From positions 1 to 13,109 of the forward strand of contig JAEWHO010000086.1 of assembly GCA_023387755.1 (NCBI GenBank): DNA of 13,109 bases, read 5' to 3'. The notes under the pieces are model-generated. The model made no database searches, was not told the DNA's origin, and saw nothing but the letters and a program-made list of their open reading frames with translations. How positions within the stretch are numbered: the first letter of the stretch is position 1; each line of letters opens with the position of its first letter. Below are positions 6,818 to 13,109 of this stretch, in pieces. This DNA comes from Actinomycetes bacterium (lineage in GTDB: Bacteria; Actinomycetota; Actinomycetes; Actinomycetales; Actinomycetaceae). The position numbers and the translations under genes were made by a program.

Positions 6818-7317
6818 CGCTCCAAATAGGGGTTAACGACGGCCGCGGACTCTGCCGAAACTGCCACCTCTGCCGGCACAAATCTATACACAAACGCGGG
6901 AATCAAAGGGAGCTGCTGGGAGATGGTCACGCCGACGATCACCAGCCCCTCCCCCGTCAGACACGGCGTTTCGGTGCACCGGGTGGATACGGCAATCCGG
7001 TTCCGATCGATATTGAGATCGGCCGCAGCTACCTGGACGAGCGCCTCCATATGGGCTTGGGCCTGTGCCTGCACGCGCGCTTCTGAGTAGATGCGCGCTC
7101 CCTCCCGGGCCGCGCCCTCCGCAGCGAAACTCGCCTGTTGCAGCATAAAGAGCGTGAGGATCAGGTAGAAACCTGGCACTAGCAGGAGCAGGGTGAGGGC
7201 GGAATATTCGACGACGGCGGAACCGTCGTCGTCGTGAATGCGGCGCAGGATCCGCCGAATGCGCCTCCCCCATCGAGACGCGCAGATCGGTGCGTCGCTC
7301 GATACCCCGACGCTCAT
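6814..7317 (-). CDS. tadE: TadE-like minor pseudopilin (second copy)
   Basis: The 167-residue protein has a strongly basic cytoplasmic leader (~1-32), then DDDG/SAVVEYSALTLLLLVPGF. The Gly32-Ser33 junction with Glu at +5 and Tyr at +6 is the class III (Flp/TadE) prepilin peptidase site. One hydrophobic helix follows (~35-58) and then an Ala/Glu-rich stretch (AAEGAAREGARIY) typical of TadE proteins. C113 and C118 (approximate) in the C-terminal region could form a disulfide. TadE proteins are pseudopilins needed for Flp pilus assembly. The ATG at 7317 overlaps the previous stop by four bases (ATGA), and the stop overlaps the next start (GTGA). Paralogous to the gene just upstream, it probably arose by an old tandem duplication. 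Confidence 0.85.
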   Translation of the reverse strand: MSVGVSSDAPICASRWGRRIRRILRRIHDDDGSAVVEYSALTLLLLVPGFYLILTLFMLQQASFAAEGAAREGARIYSEARVQAQAQAHMEALVQVAAADLNIDRNRIAVSTRCTETPCLTGEGLVIVGVTISQQLPLIPAFVYRFVPAEVAVSAESAAVVNPYLER

Positions 7318-7772
7318 GGTGTTTTCTCCCGGGGTGGACCGGTTACAAACTGGTCCTCTCGCACCGCATGGCCCACCACGGTGAACTGGCGTGCCGGCCC
7401 CAGCAGGCCGAGCAGTGGCAGCGGCGCGGTGACGCGCACCGACATCACTTCTACACCGTCTACTGTTTCCGGGGTGACGGTGGTGGATATTTTCGCCGCA
7501 TATGACGGTGCTACCGAGGAAGCCAGAAGATCGCGGGTATATTCCTCCGCGCGGGCCGGAGCAGTCCCCACATGTGCCGCCACGCGGGCTCCCTCGGCGG
7601 CACAGTCGTGGAGGATGGAGCGGATATGCACCGCGAGGATGACCTGCACGATTGCCAGTATGACGGCAATCACTAACACCAGCACCATCGCATATTCGGC
7701 GACGACGCTACCGCGCTCATCACGTAACCGGCCGGATGGGTGGAATGCGCTGGATGCGCGATGCCCGGTCAC
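7314..7772 (-). CDS. tadE: TadE-like minor pseudopilin (first copy)
   Basis: GTG at 7772 overlaps the upstream gene's stop as GTGA and gives a 152-residue protein. An ATG at 7844 would extend it 24 residues into the Flp-like gene and is less likely. A basic leader (1-21) ends in DERG/SVVAEYAMVL, with Gly21-Ser22 as the predicted cleavage site and Glu+5/Tyr+6 present. A hydrophobic helix (~28-45) is followed by the TadE-typical HDCAAEGARVAAHVG. The C-terminal domain is presumed to be outside the membrane. It should be processed by a prepilin peptidase of the TadV/CpaA type, which is not encoded in the window. Confidence 0.85.
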   Translation of the reverse strand: MTGHRASSAFHPSGRLRDERGSVVAEYAMVLVLVIAVILAIVQVILAVHIRSILHDCAAEGARVAAHVGTAPARAEEYTRDLLASSVAPSYAAKISTTVTPETVDGVEVMSVRVTAPLPLLGLLGPARQFTVVGHAVREDQFVTGPPREKTP

Positions 7773-8017
7773 GACCCGATAACTCCGACCCGATTCATCG
7801 CATTTTGGAACATATTGACCAGGGCGTCGCCGGCCACTCCCCACAGCAGCAACACTAGGCCTGCGCTCATGAGAGTAATGAGCACCCAGCCTGGAACATC
7901 GCCGCGTTCTTCACAGAGCCGCCGGGATGCGGCCACGTGGATGCGGGTCAGGGAATGCCGGAGCGTGCGCGCCCGGACGGATGACTGTGCGGGGGCGTAA
8001 AAGCGGCGCAGGGACAT
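7769..8017 (-). CDS. Flp-like pilin-sized protein without Glu+5
   Basis: This 82-residue protein occupies the Flp slot between tadC and tadE. A ~39-residue basic leader ends in CEERG/DVPGWVLITLMSAGLVLLLWG, followed by a short polar tail. The size and the ERGDVPGWV pattern match a group of small actinobacterial Tad-operon proteins as I remember them. At the predicted Gly39-Asp40 cleavage site the +5 residue is Trp, not the Glu of true Flp pilins, and there is no Tyr at +6. It may therefore be an unprocessed or differently processed subunit, or the actual major pilin may lie elsewhere. The ribosome-binding site AAGGAG is excellent and about 7 bases from ATG 8017. This is the one tad gene with its own strong site after a 25-base gap, in keeping with a product needed in larger amounts. 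Confidence 0.75.
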   Translation of the reverse strand: MSLRRFYAPAQSSVRARTLRHSLTRIHVAASRRLCEERGDVPGWVLITLMSAGLVLLLWGVAGDALVNMFQNAMNRVGVIGS

Positions 8018-8042
8018 AGTGATTCTCCTTGGATTGGCCCGG

Positions 8043-8963
8043 TTAGGGGATGATCATATTGAGGGTGTAGATGCCTGGGAAGAGGGCGAATAGGACGCTG
8101 ATGGGCATGATGAGGAAGACGACGGGCACGAGCATCCCAATCTCGCGTTTACCGCCCTCTTCCATGAGCGCATCTCGGTATTCTGCGCGTAAATCCTCAG
8201 CCAAACCGGTGAGGACTTCAGCTAGAGGTGTACCGCGATCGAGAGCCGTGATGATGGAGTCACACAGCCGTTCGACGGCGGGAATATCGGTATCTTTCGC
8301 TAACTGAGTGAGGGCGTCAGGTAGGGGGCGACCGGCGTGGACAGAAGCCAGCATGGCTCGTAAGCGGATGGCCAGCGCACCAGAGCCGATCGCCGACACG
8401 CGCGCGAGCGCGGCCACCGGCCCCTCTCCGGCCGAGAGGGCCAGCCCGAGTAGTTCCGCAATATCGGGTAGTTGGCGTTCCATCTCTTGGCGATGACGCT
8501 TCACATGCCAGGTCAGCGCGGAGTCGCGTAGGAGTGCAGCCACGACGGTGACGGTGACGATAAAAGCAATAATGACGATTGCGGGCGTACCCCAGCGCAC
8601 TAGAAAGGGGACGGCCAAGAGTGCACCAGCCAAACCGACCGCCGCCCAGCTGAGTTGTTCGACGCGGAACTGACCAACAGTCGTTTTACTTCCCAGGGCA
8701 CGCAAACGCGCAGTCACACTGGCTGGGGAGGAACCGAAGAAACTCACGAGCGTTCCCAGGTCCCGTGCTCCCGCGTGTAGGAGGGTCGAAAAGCTGCTAC
8801 CTCCCCTGGTTGCCCGGGCCCGCGCGGTCGGGTCCAGCAGGGGCGCTAACCGGGAGACGAGGGTCGGCCGAGCTGCACGCACTGCGGCGTAAATCAACCA
8901 CAGCCCAGTGGCGGCTAATAGTCCGACGGCCCCGCCCAAGAGGGCAGGCGATTCAGGGATCAT
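8043..8963 (-). CDS. tadC: TadC-like inner membrane platform protein
   Basis: The 306-residue membrane protein belongs to the type II secretion F-domain family. An N-terminal helix (~10-30), a central hydrophobic pair (~105-145), a cytoplasmic F-domain (~160-275, including the amphipathic EMERQLPDIAELLGLAL start and GTPLAEVLTGLAEDL) and a C-terminal helix pair (~276-303) follow the TadC layout. It pairs with TadB to form the platform on which the TadA ATPase drives pilin extraction and polymerisation. The start ATG overlaps the tadB stop by four bases (ATGA), coupling the two. Confidence 0.9.
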   Translation of the reverse strand: MIPESPALLGGAVGLLAATGLWLIYAAVRAARPTLVSRLAPLLDPTARARATRGGSSFSTLLHAGARDLGTLVSFFGSSPASVTARLRALGSKTTVGQFRVEQLSWAAVGLAGALLAVPFLVRWGTPAIVIIAFIVTVTVVAALLRDSALTWHVKRHRQEMERQLPDIAELLGLALSAGEGPVAALARVSAIGSGALAIRLRAMLASVHAGRPLPDALTQLAKDTDIPAVERLCDSIITALDRGTPLAEVLTGLAEDLRAEYRDALMEEGGKREIGMLVPVVFLIMPISVLFALFPGIYTLNMIIP

Positions 8964-9808
8964 GCCAGACTCCTCGATTCAGTAGGCAGCCGCCCGATCC
9001 AGCGCATAGTGCGGTGCGCGATGAAGGTCAGCACAGCCCCGGCTGCCAGGACGCCAGCCCCGGCGGCGGAATCAAATGCGCGCGCGTTTTCTGGCCGCAT
9101 ACACAGTAGTGCAAGAATTAGCCACGGCGAGGCTGCCGCGAGCCGGGCACCGTTGACGGTCCACGACTGGCGGGCTTCTAGCTCCCCGCGCGTGCGCTGT
9201 TCCCGGCGCACATGGGTGGCTAGGGCCCGCAGTACAATTCCGACATCTTGACCGCCAACATCTTTAGCGACTCGAAGTGCCTCCATGATGCGGTCAGCGA
9301 CCGGATCGGCAAAGCGTTCCTTAACCGCATCGAGGGCATCATCGATCCGACCAGTAACGTGCAGAGTGTGGCGGAATACTGCGAACCCGGAGCGGATTGG
9401 GGGTGGACCGCTCTCAGCCAGAGCACTCACCGCTTCTGCCAGTGGCAAGCCCGAGCGAACAGCGGAAATCAGAACTTCCAACGTCTCCGGCCAGACGCCA
9501 AAAACCTCTTTGCGTGTTCTGCGCGCCCGAGAGTGCACCCACCACAGCGGGATGGTCGCGGCCAGCGTCCCAGCGATCAGACTGACCGTAATACCGGTGG
9601 TGAAAACAAAGACGACGACGCACACCGCGAAGCCTGCCATGCTACTACCGGTGATGAATGCCAAGGGCGACACACCTGGAAGATCAGCATCGGTCAGGAG
9701 CCGGCGTACCCGCGACTGAGGTTTGGGTGTGCGTGCCATCGGCACTGTAAAGGCCAGCCAGATCAGCAGCAGCCCGGCCCCTGCCAAGAGTCCCACAACC
9801 ACACCCAT
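8960..9808 (-). CDS. tadB: TadB-like inner membrane platform protein
   Basis: The 282-residue partner of TadC has an N-terminal helix (~3-22), a central hydrophobic segment (~50-90), and a type II secretion F-domain (~105-225) with the recognisable SAVRSGLPLAEAVSAL (115-130) and AKDVGGQDVGIVLRALATHV. Two C-terminal hydrophobic stretches end the protein. The F-domain is cytoplasmic and contacts the TadA hexamer. The start ATG at 9808 shares its A with the tadA stop (TAATG), so translation should be coupled. The length fits actinobacterial TadB. Confidence 0.9.
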   Translation of the reverse strand: MGVVVGLLAGAGLLLIWLAFTVPMARTPKPQSRVRRLLTDADLPGVSPLAFITGSSMAGFAVCVVVFVFTTGITVSLIAGTLAATIPLWWVHSRARRTRKEVFGVWPETLEVLISAVRSGLPLAEAVSALAESGPPPIRSGFAVFRHTLHVTGRIDDALDAVKERFADPVADRIMEALRVAKDVGGQDVGIVLRALATHVRREQRTRGELEARQSWTVNGARLAAASPWLILALLCMRPENARAFDSAAGAGVLAAGAVLTFIAHRTMRWIGRLPTESRSLA

Positions 9809-11031
9809 TACGCCCCCGCCACCGCAGTAATATCGATACCTGCCCGCTGGTAAAGGCTTATATCAACGGCCCCCAGGGACTGGCAGCGTAAATCGCCGTC
9901 GTCGGATCGGGTGAAAATGGGGGCGATCTCTACGACGCCTTCTTCTACCCGCCCGGTCACGTACCCGATCTCCTCGACCTGGCGCTGCCCCTGCGCGTTC
10001 AGGCTCAGGTGCACGATGATGCCGGCAGTGGCGGCGACGGTGGGGATGACGAAGGCAGAGGTGACGTTCTCGGCAGCCAGTAGCGGCAGGACGCACAGTT
10101 TCGACACCGCTTCCCGCGCCGAATTTGCGTGGATACTGCTTAGTCCCGGTAAGCCGGAATTTAGAGCAATGAGCATATCGAAGGCTTCGGCCTGGCGGAC
10201 CTCGCCCACAATAATTCGGTCCGGGCGCATACGCAGGGCTTCTTTCACCAGCCGACGTAGGCCCACCTCCCCGGTCCCTTCCAGGGAGGCTTGACGACAT
10301 TGCAGGGCCACGCAGTCACGATTGGTCAGGGCCAGTTCGAAGACTTCTTCGCAGGTGATGATCCGTTCGTGTGAAGGAATCTCCCCAGCTAAGGCTCGTA
10401 TCATGGTGGTCTTCCCAGCTTGGGTTCGCCCCGAGACGATGACGTTAAAGCCTGCTCGCACGCTGGCGCTGAGGAATTGGGCGGCCGCTTGAGTGAGAGA
10501 CTCGGCTTCCACTAGGTCACTGAGGTGGCGGGCACGGGCCACGAATTTCCGGATATTGATGGCCCAGGGCCCGTCGGTTATCGGAGAGATGACGACGTGT
10601 AGCCGCTCCCCGCCAGGCAGGCGGGCATCGACGAATGGTTCGGACAGATCGAGGCGCCGGCCGGCCAGGCGCAGCATTCGCTCGACGAGATCGCGAATTT
10701 GTTGCTCGGATAGCAGCACATTGGTCAGCTCAGACACGCCGGAGCGGGCCACGAAAATTGCGTCGGCCCCATTAATCCAGATTTCTTCGATGGTCGGGTC
10801 ATCGAGAAAGGTTTGGAGGGGTCCGAATCCGACGACGGCGTCTCGCACCTCTTTACGTAAGGTGGCCATGTCACTGTCGAGATGGGCACGGCCGGCAAAC
10901 ACTTGCAGCTCAAAGTCCTCGAGGACTTCTTGCAGACATGCCTCCATAGCCTGGTGGTCTACGAGCGGATCGATCTCGCGCTCCGCGACGAGCCGGCGGA
11001 CGTCAGCTTCCACGGCGGCAGCAGCCCGCAT
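9808..11031 (-). CDS. tadA: TadA/CpaF-type secretion ATPase
   Basis: This hexameric motor ATPase of the Tad (Flp) pilus powers pilin assembly at the cytoplasmic face. The 407 residues include the N-terminal CpaF domain (VGFGPLQTFLDDPTIEEIWING, about 67-88), Walker A GRTQAGKTT (201-209, catalytic Lys207), an acidic ITCEEVFEL box (226-233), Walker B DRIIVGEVR (271-279) and the His box SSIHANSAREA (298-308). It opens the operon. The ribosome-binding site GGGAGGT sits only about 3 bases before ATG 11031, closer than usual. Actinobacterial tad operons often have a cpaE/ssd-like gene just upstream, but here a divergent phosphotransferase takes that place. Retraction or assembly roles of CpaF proteins cannot be told apart from sequence. 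Confidence 0.95.
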   Translation of the reverse strand: MRAAAAVEADVRRLVAEREIDPLVDHQAMEACLQEVLEDFELQVFAGRAHLDSDMATLRKEVRDAVVGFGPLQTFLDDPTIEEIWINGADAIFVARSGVSELTNVLLSEQQIRDLVERMLRLAGRRLDLSEPFVDARLPGGERLHVVISPITDGPWAINIRKFVARARHLSDLVEAESLTQAAAQFLSASVRAGFNVIVSGRTQAGKTTMIRALAGEIPSHERIITCEEVFELALTNRDCVALQCRQASLEGTGEVGLRRLVKEALRMRPDRIIVGEVRQAEAFDMLIALNSGLPGLSSIHANSAREAVSKLCVLPLLAAENVTSAFVIPTVAATAGIIVHLSLNAQGQRQVEEIGYVTGRVEEGVVEIAPIFTRSDDGDLRCQSLGAVDISLYQRAGIDITAVAGA

Positions 11032-11072
11032 CGCACCTCCCTTAATCTATGCTGCGGATCACATTAGGAACT

Positions 11073-11101
11073 AAAGTAGCCGAATGTGACCGGGGATACA
11101 A
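11073..11101 (-). promoter_or_regulatory. Candidate promoter of the tad operon
   Basis: On the minus strand TTGTAT (11101-11096) and TACTTT (11078-11073) are separated by exactly 17 bases, and the implied start lies about 35 bases before the tadA ATG. Each hexamer matches only three of six sigma-70 consensus positions, so the call is modest. No other pair in this spacer is better placed. Confidence 0.35.
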
Positions 11102-11117
11102 GACCCTAAAGAAAATC

Positions 11118-11126
11118 TGTGGATAA
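11118..11126 (-). promoter_or_regulatory. Single perfect DnaA box
   Basis: TGTGGATAA on the plus strand is the reverse complement of TTATCCACA, the strongest consensus DnaA box. It lies in the 156-base divergent spacer, 17 bases upstream of the candidate tad -35. I found no second perfect copy nearby and no AT-rich unwinding element, so this is not an origin. It could be a DnaA regulatory site or a chance match. Confidence 0.4.
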
Positions 11127-11187
11127 CTGCTGAACCCATGCGGCGCGCCGACAGCATTTTTGCCCGGTACCCGCTTACCGTAGAGAT

Positions 11188-12267
11188 GTGCACACACTTC
11201 ATTCCTACGCCCTAGCTGCAGCCGCGACGGCGGCTATCCCCGATTGTGACGTCGTTGCGGTAGGACCGCTGGTGGACCGTAGTCCTGATTGGGCGCACAC
11301 TACCGTGATGGATACAACCGGACGCCGCTACACCGTTACTGCGGCTCTGCATGAGGGAACCGGGAGTAAACTCGCTGCGGAGCAGCCGATTTTGGATGCT
11401 CTGGCCAAGCTGCGGGACCAGGGCCGGGTGCCCTGGCAGGTCGCTAAAACACTCGGCGCGGCTCGTACCCGGGAGGGGTACGCAGTGGTAGCTCACCGCG
11501 AACTTCCGGGGCGCGTAGTACCGGTGGAGACTATTACCGTGCCGGCCGCGATGGCTATGGCTGAGGCAGTGGCTTCAATCCACGAGTTACCACGCACGGT
11601 AGTGGAGGATTTGGATTTACCGGTCGAGACGGCCGAAGAGATGCGGGTGCGGCATTTAGCGCAGATCGATGAAGCAGCTCAGTCCTCACGAGTGCCAACC
11701 TCGTTGCTGAATCGCTGGGAGAATCTCCTGGAAAATGTGTCGCTTTGGCATTTCGCGCCCTGCGTGATTCACGGGGACTTATCTTCTGAGAACCTGCTGT
11801 TCTCCAACGAAACCGGAGTCGCTTCCATCACGGGATGGTCTGGGTTGCGGGTGGGTGATCCGGCAGAGGATTTGGCATGGTTCTTTGCGGCCGCCCCGGA
11901 GGAAACTCTCGCGCCGTTTGAAGATGCCTATCACAAGCATCGCGCGATCACCCCGGATGAGCACCTGGTCGATCGGGCGCTGCTGCTATCTGAGCTGGCG
12001 TTGGCGCAATGGCTCTTACATGGCATCCACACGGATTCCTCCGAGGTGGTTGCCGATGCCGAGGAAATGCTCGCGAATCTCGCCCGGCAGGTCGGGGATG
12101 ACCGGCCACTGAGCGTGAGTGCCCCGGATATTGCGACGTCAGGAGAACAGGAACCAGCAGGGTTTGTGGCCGGGGACTGGCCGGATACGTCCGATATGCC
12201 AGACGCACGCGACCTGCCAGCTACCCCCGATATGCCCGATTCCGATTTCCCCAAAGGTACCCACTAG
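11188..12267 (+). CDS. Phosphotransferase of the aminoglycoside/macrolide kinase fold, altered metal site
   Basis: The 359-residue cytoplasmic protein has the APH-type kinase fold. The Brenner-like catalytic loop VIHGDLSSENLLF (193-205) has the catalytic Asp197 and Asn202, and GDPAEDLAWF (223-232) is the structural motif that follows. The metal-binding Asp of the usual IDW strand is absent: the segment reads ASITGWSGLRVGD, so Gly216 takes its place. The N-lobe has no obvious glycine-rich loop. The C-terminal ~40 residues are acidic and Pro-rich with repeated DMPD-like units, likely disordered. GTG at 11188 is used, and no Shine-Dalgarno is visible; TACCGT 5 bases upstream could serve as a -10 for a leaderless mRNA. 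Annotation pipelines often call such proteins macrolide 2'-phosphotransferases, but the true substrate is unknown. It is convergent with the helicase-nuclease gene and, as I recall, such kinases often sit beside adnB-like genes in actinobacteria, which argues for a housekeeping rather than a resistance role. Confidence 0.8.
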   Translation: MHTLHSYALAAAATAAIPDCDVVAVGPLVDRSPDWAHTTVMDTTGRRYTVTAALHEGTGSKLAAEQPILDALAKLRDQGRVPWQVAKTLGAARTREGYAVVAHRELPGRVVPVETITVPAAMAMAEAVASIHELPRTVVEDLDLPVETAEEMRVRHLAQIDEAAQSSRVPTSLLNRWENLLENVSLWHFAPCVIHGDLSSENLLFSNETGVASITGWSGLRVGDPAEDLAWFFAAAPEETLAPFEDAYHKHRAITPDEHLVDRALLLSELALAQWLLHGIHTDSSEVVADAEEMLANLARQVGDDRPLSVSAPDIATSGEQEPAGFVAGDWPDTSDMPDARDLPATPDMPDSDFPKGTH

Positions 12268-12339
12268 CGCTCTGGGCCCGGGAGGGTACTCCCCTCGCTG
12301 CGCAGGTGTCATCTCCGCAGTCTCGCCGCTGTCCTTGCC
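12268..12339. other. Convergent intergenic region with a weak hairpin
   Basis: Two converging genes end here. A GC-rich 5-bp stem, GGGAG (12280-12284) with CTCCC (12289-12293), closes a GGTA loop. No T-tract follows on either strand, so it is at best a weak bidirectional terminator. Confidence 0.3.
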
Positions 12340-13109
12340 CTATGCGGGGCTTTCCTCCTCCCCGAGAGTTTCGACTCTGCTGACGGGGTCGAGCAGGGTG
12401 AGCATTCCGGCTAGTTCCTCAGGTGCTATCCGCTTGGACGGCACTTCGGTTCCGGTAGAGACGTAGTAGAAGAGTGCGTCAATTGTCTCGACGTCGAGTC
12501 CCTTCGCTTGGGCGAGCGCATAGCGGTATATCTCGAGCTGTACAGACCGGCGATGCCAGGTTTGTTCATCGTGGGGTGGCGCGCCTGTCTTCCAGTCGAC
12601 CACAAGATAACTGCCGTCGTCCCGTTTGAATACGGCGTCGATTTTCCCGGATATGGCGATGTGGCTGTGCCCGACCTGGAGGGTGAGTTCCATACTTTCT
12701 TCCACCCAGACCGGTTGCATGGATGCGAAACGGGACTCTAGGAACGTGGCTCGCCAGCGGTCCATCTCCGCTGGGACGATATCGGCCCCTTCCAGCGCGA
12801 ATATTGAGGCTCCCCCGCGCCGGTAGTAATCGTCAATCCAGCGGTGGAATTCGGTTCCGAGCTGAGCTACTTGGCTGGGAGGTTGCGGCAGGGGTCGGCG
12901 TTGTTGTTGGAGGAAGGCTTGTTCGTTGCCGCGAATGGCACCTACTGCGGTGGCAGAGATCTTGCCTGGGGTAACGACGTCGATGATGCCCTCACGCCGA
13001 CGCCGTTGGCGGTGCGCGAGGGTGAGTTCCGCTTCTTCGATCAGCTCGGCTATTCCCTGTTCACTCAAGCCCAACATGGCGCGGGTGAGGTCGGTGGCAG
13101 CAGGAGGAA
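12340..13109 (-). CDS. AdnB-like ATP-dependent helicase-nuclease, C-terminal nuclease domain (5' partial)
   Basis: The minus-strand frame is open from the window edge (first full codon about 13107) to TAG at 12342-12340; the ATG at 13077 is internal. The ~255 visible residues are the RecB-type PD-(D/E)XK nuclease domain that ends UvrD-family helicases. Motifs numbered from the internal Met at 13077: GTEFHRWID (His78), GKIDAVF (Asp147), VVDWKTG (Asp161, Lys163) and QLEIYRYALA (Gln180, Tyr184). All catalytic residues appear intact. The segment KISATAVGAIRGNEQAF followed by RPLPQPP resembles the linker before the nuclease in actinobacterial AdnB (Rv3201c type), a subunit of the AdnAB motor-nuclease that resects double-strand breaks. 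AdnA or another RecB-like nuclease is the alternative; the helicase domain and any adnA partner lie outside the window. Confidence 0.85.
   Translation of the reverse strand, partial: PPAATDLTRAMLGLSEQGIAELIEEAELTLAHRQRRRREGIIDVVTPGKISATAVGAIRGNEQAFLQQQRRPLPQPPSQVAQLGTEFHRWIDDYYRRGGASIFALEGADIVPAEMDRWRATFLESRFASMQPVWVEESMELTLQVGHSHIAISGKIDAVFKRDDGSYLVVDWKTGAPPHDEQTWHRRSVQLEIYRYALAQAKGLDVETIDALFYYVSTGTEVPSKRIAPEELAGMLTLLDPVSRVETLGEEESPA

Noticed and set aside
7773..7844. Earlier ATG start for the first TadE-like gene at 7844
   Set aside because: The GTGA overlap at 7772 gives the usual coupled start and a leader of normal length.
9248..9853. Plus-strand open frame of about 200 codons opposite tadB
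   Set aside because: It is antisense to a well-supported gene, and its translation is low-complexity, rich in His/Arg/Pro with no motif.

Overview
This window is chromosomal DNA from a high-GC Gram-positive bacterium (Actinomycetota). I lean towards an Actinomycetaceae-like or related lineage because of the moderate GC, the gene order prfB-ftsE-ftsX-M23 peptidase-smpB-ssrA, the Tad pilus genes of actinobacterial type, and an AdnB-like helicase-nuclease next to a phosphotransferase. Genus cannot be fixed from the sequence alone.

Layout. (1) 1-1133, + strand: the 3' end of a nitronate monooxygenase-type gene, a non-coding spacer, and a membrane-anchored protein of unknown function whose C-terminus resembles the end of a GNAT acetyltransferase. 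(2) 1095-6310, − strand: a translation/division block. It runs prfB (release factor 2), ftsE, ftsX, an EnvC-like coiled-coil M23 peptidase, smpB, and then ssrA (tmRNA) with its own promoter-like element and a strong intrinsic terminator. FtsEX is expected to control the secreted peptidase during septal wall cleavage. SmpB and tmRNA together rescue stalled ribosomes. (3) 6359-11031, − strand: a compact Tad/Flp pilus operon, tadA-tadB-tadC-Flp-like-tadE-tadE-tadG-like. All but one of its junctions are 1-4 base stop/start overlaps. No prepilin peptidase, TadZ/CpaE or CpaB is present in the window. (4) 11032-11187: a divergent promoter region with one perfect DnaA box. (5) 11188-13109: a phosphotransferase of the aminoglycoside/macrolide kinase fold on + with an altered metal-binding site, convergent with the 3' end of an AdnB-like helicase-nuclease gene on −.

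Most of the window is ordinary, conserved actinobacterial chromosome. I do not see a clearly new system such as a defence island, CRISPR array or mobile element. The points most worth a second look are the GNAT-like tail on the membrane protein beside the tmRNA 3' end, the Flp-sized protein that lacks the Glu+5 of prepilins while both TadE proteins keep it, the apparently catalytically intact M23 peptidase coupled to ftsX, and the kinase-fold protein lacking the metal-binding Asp.
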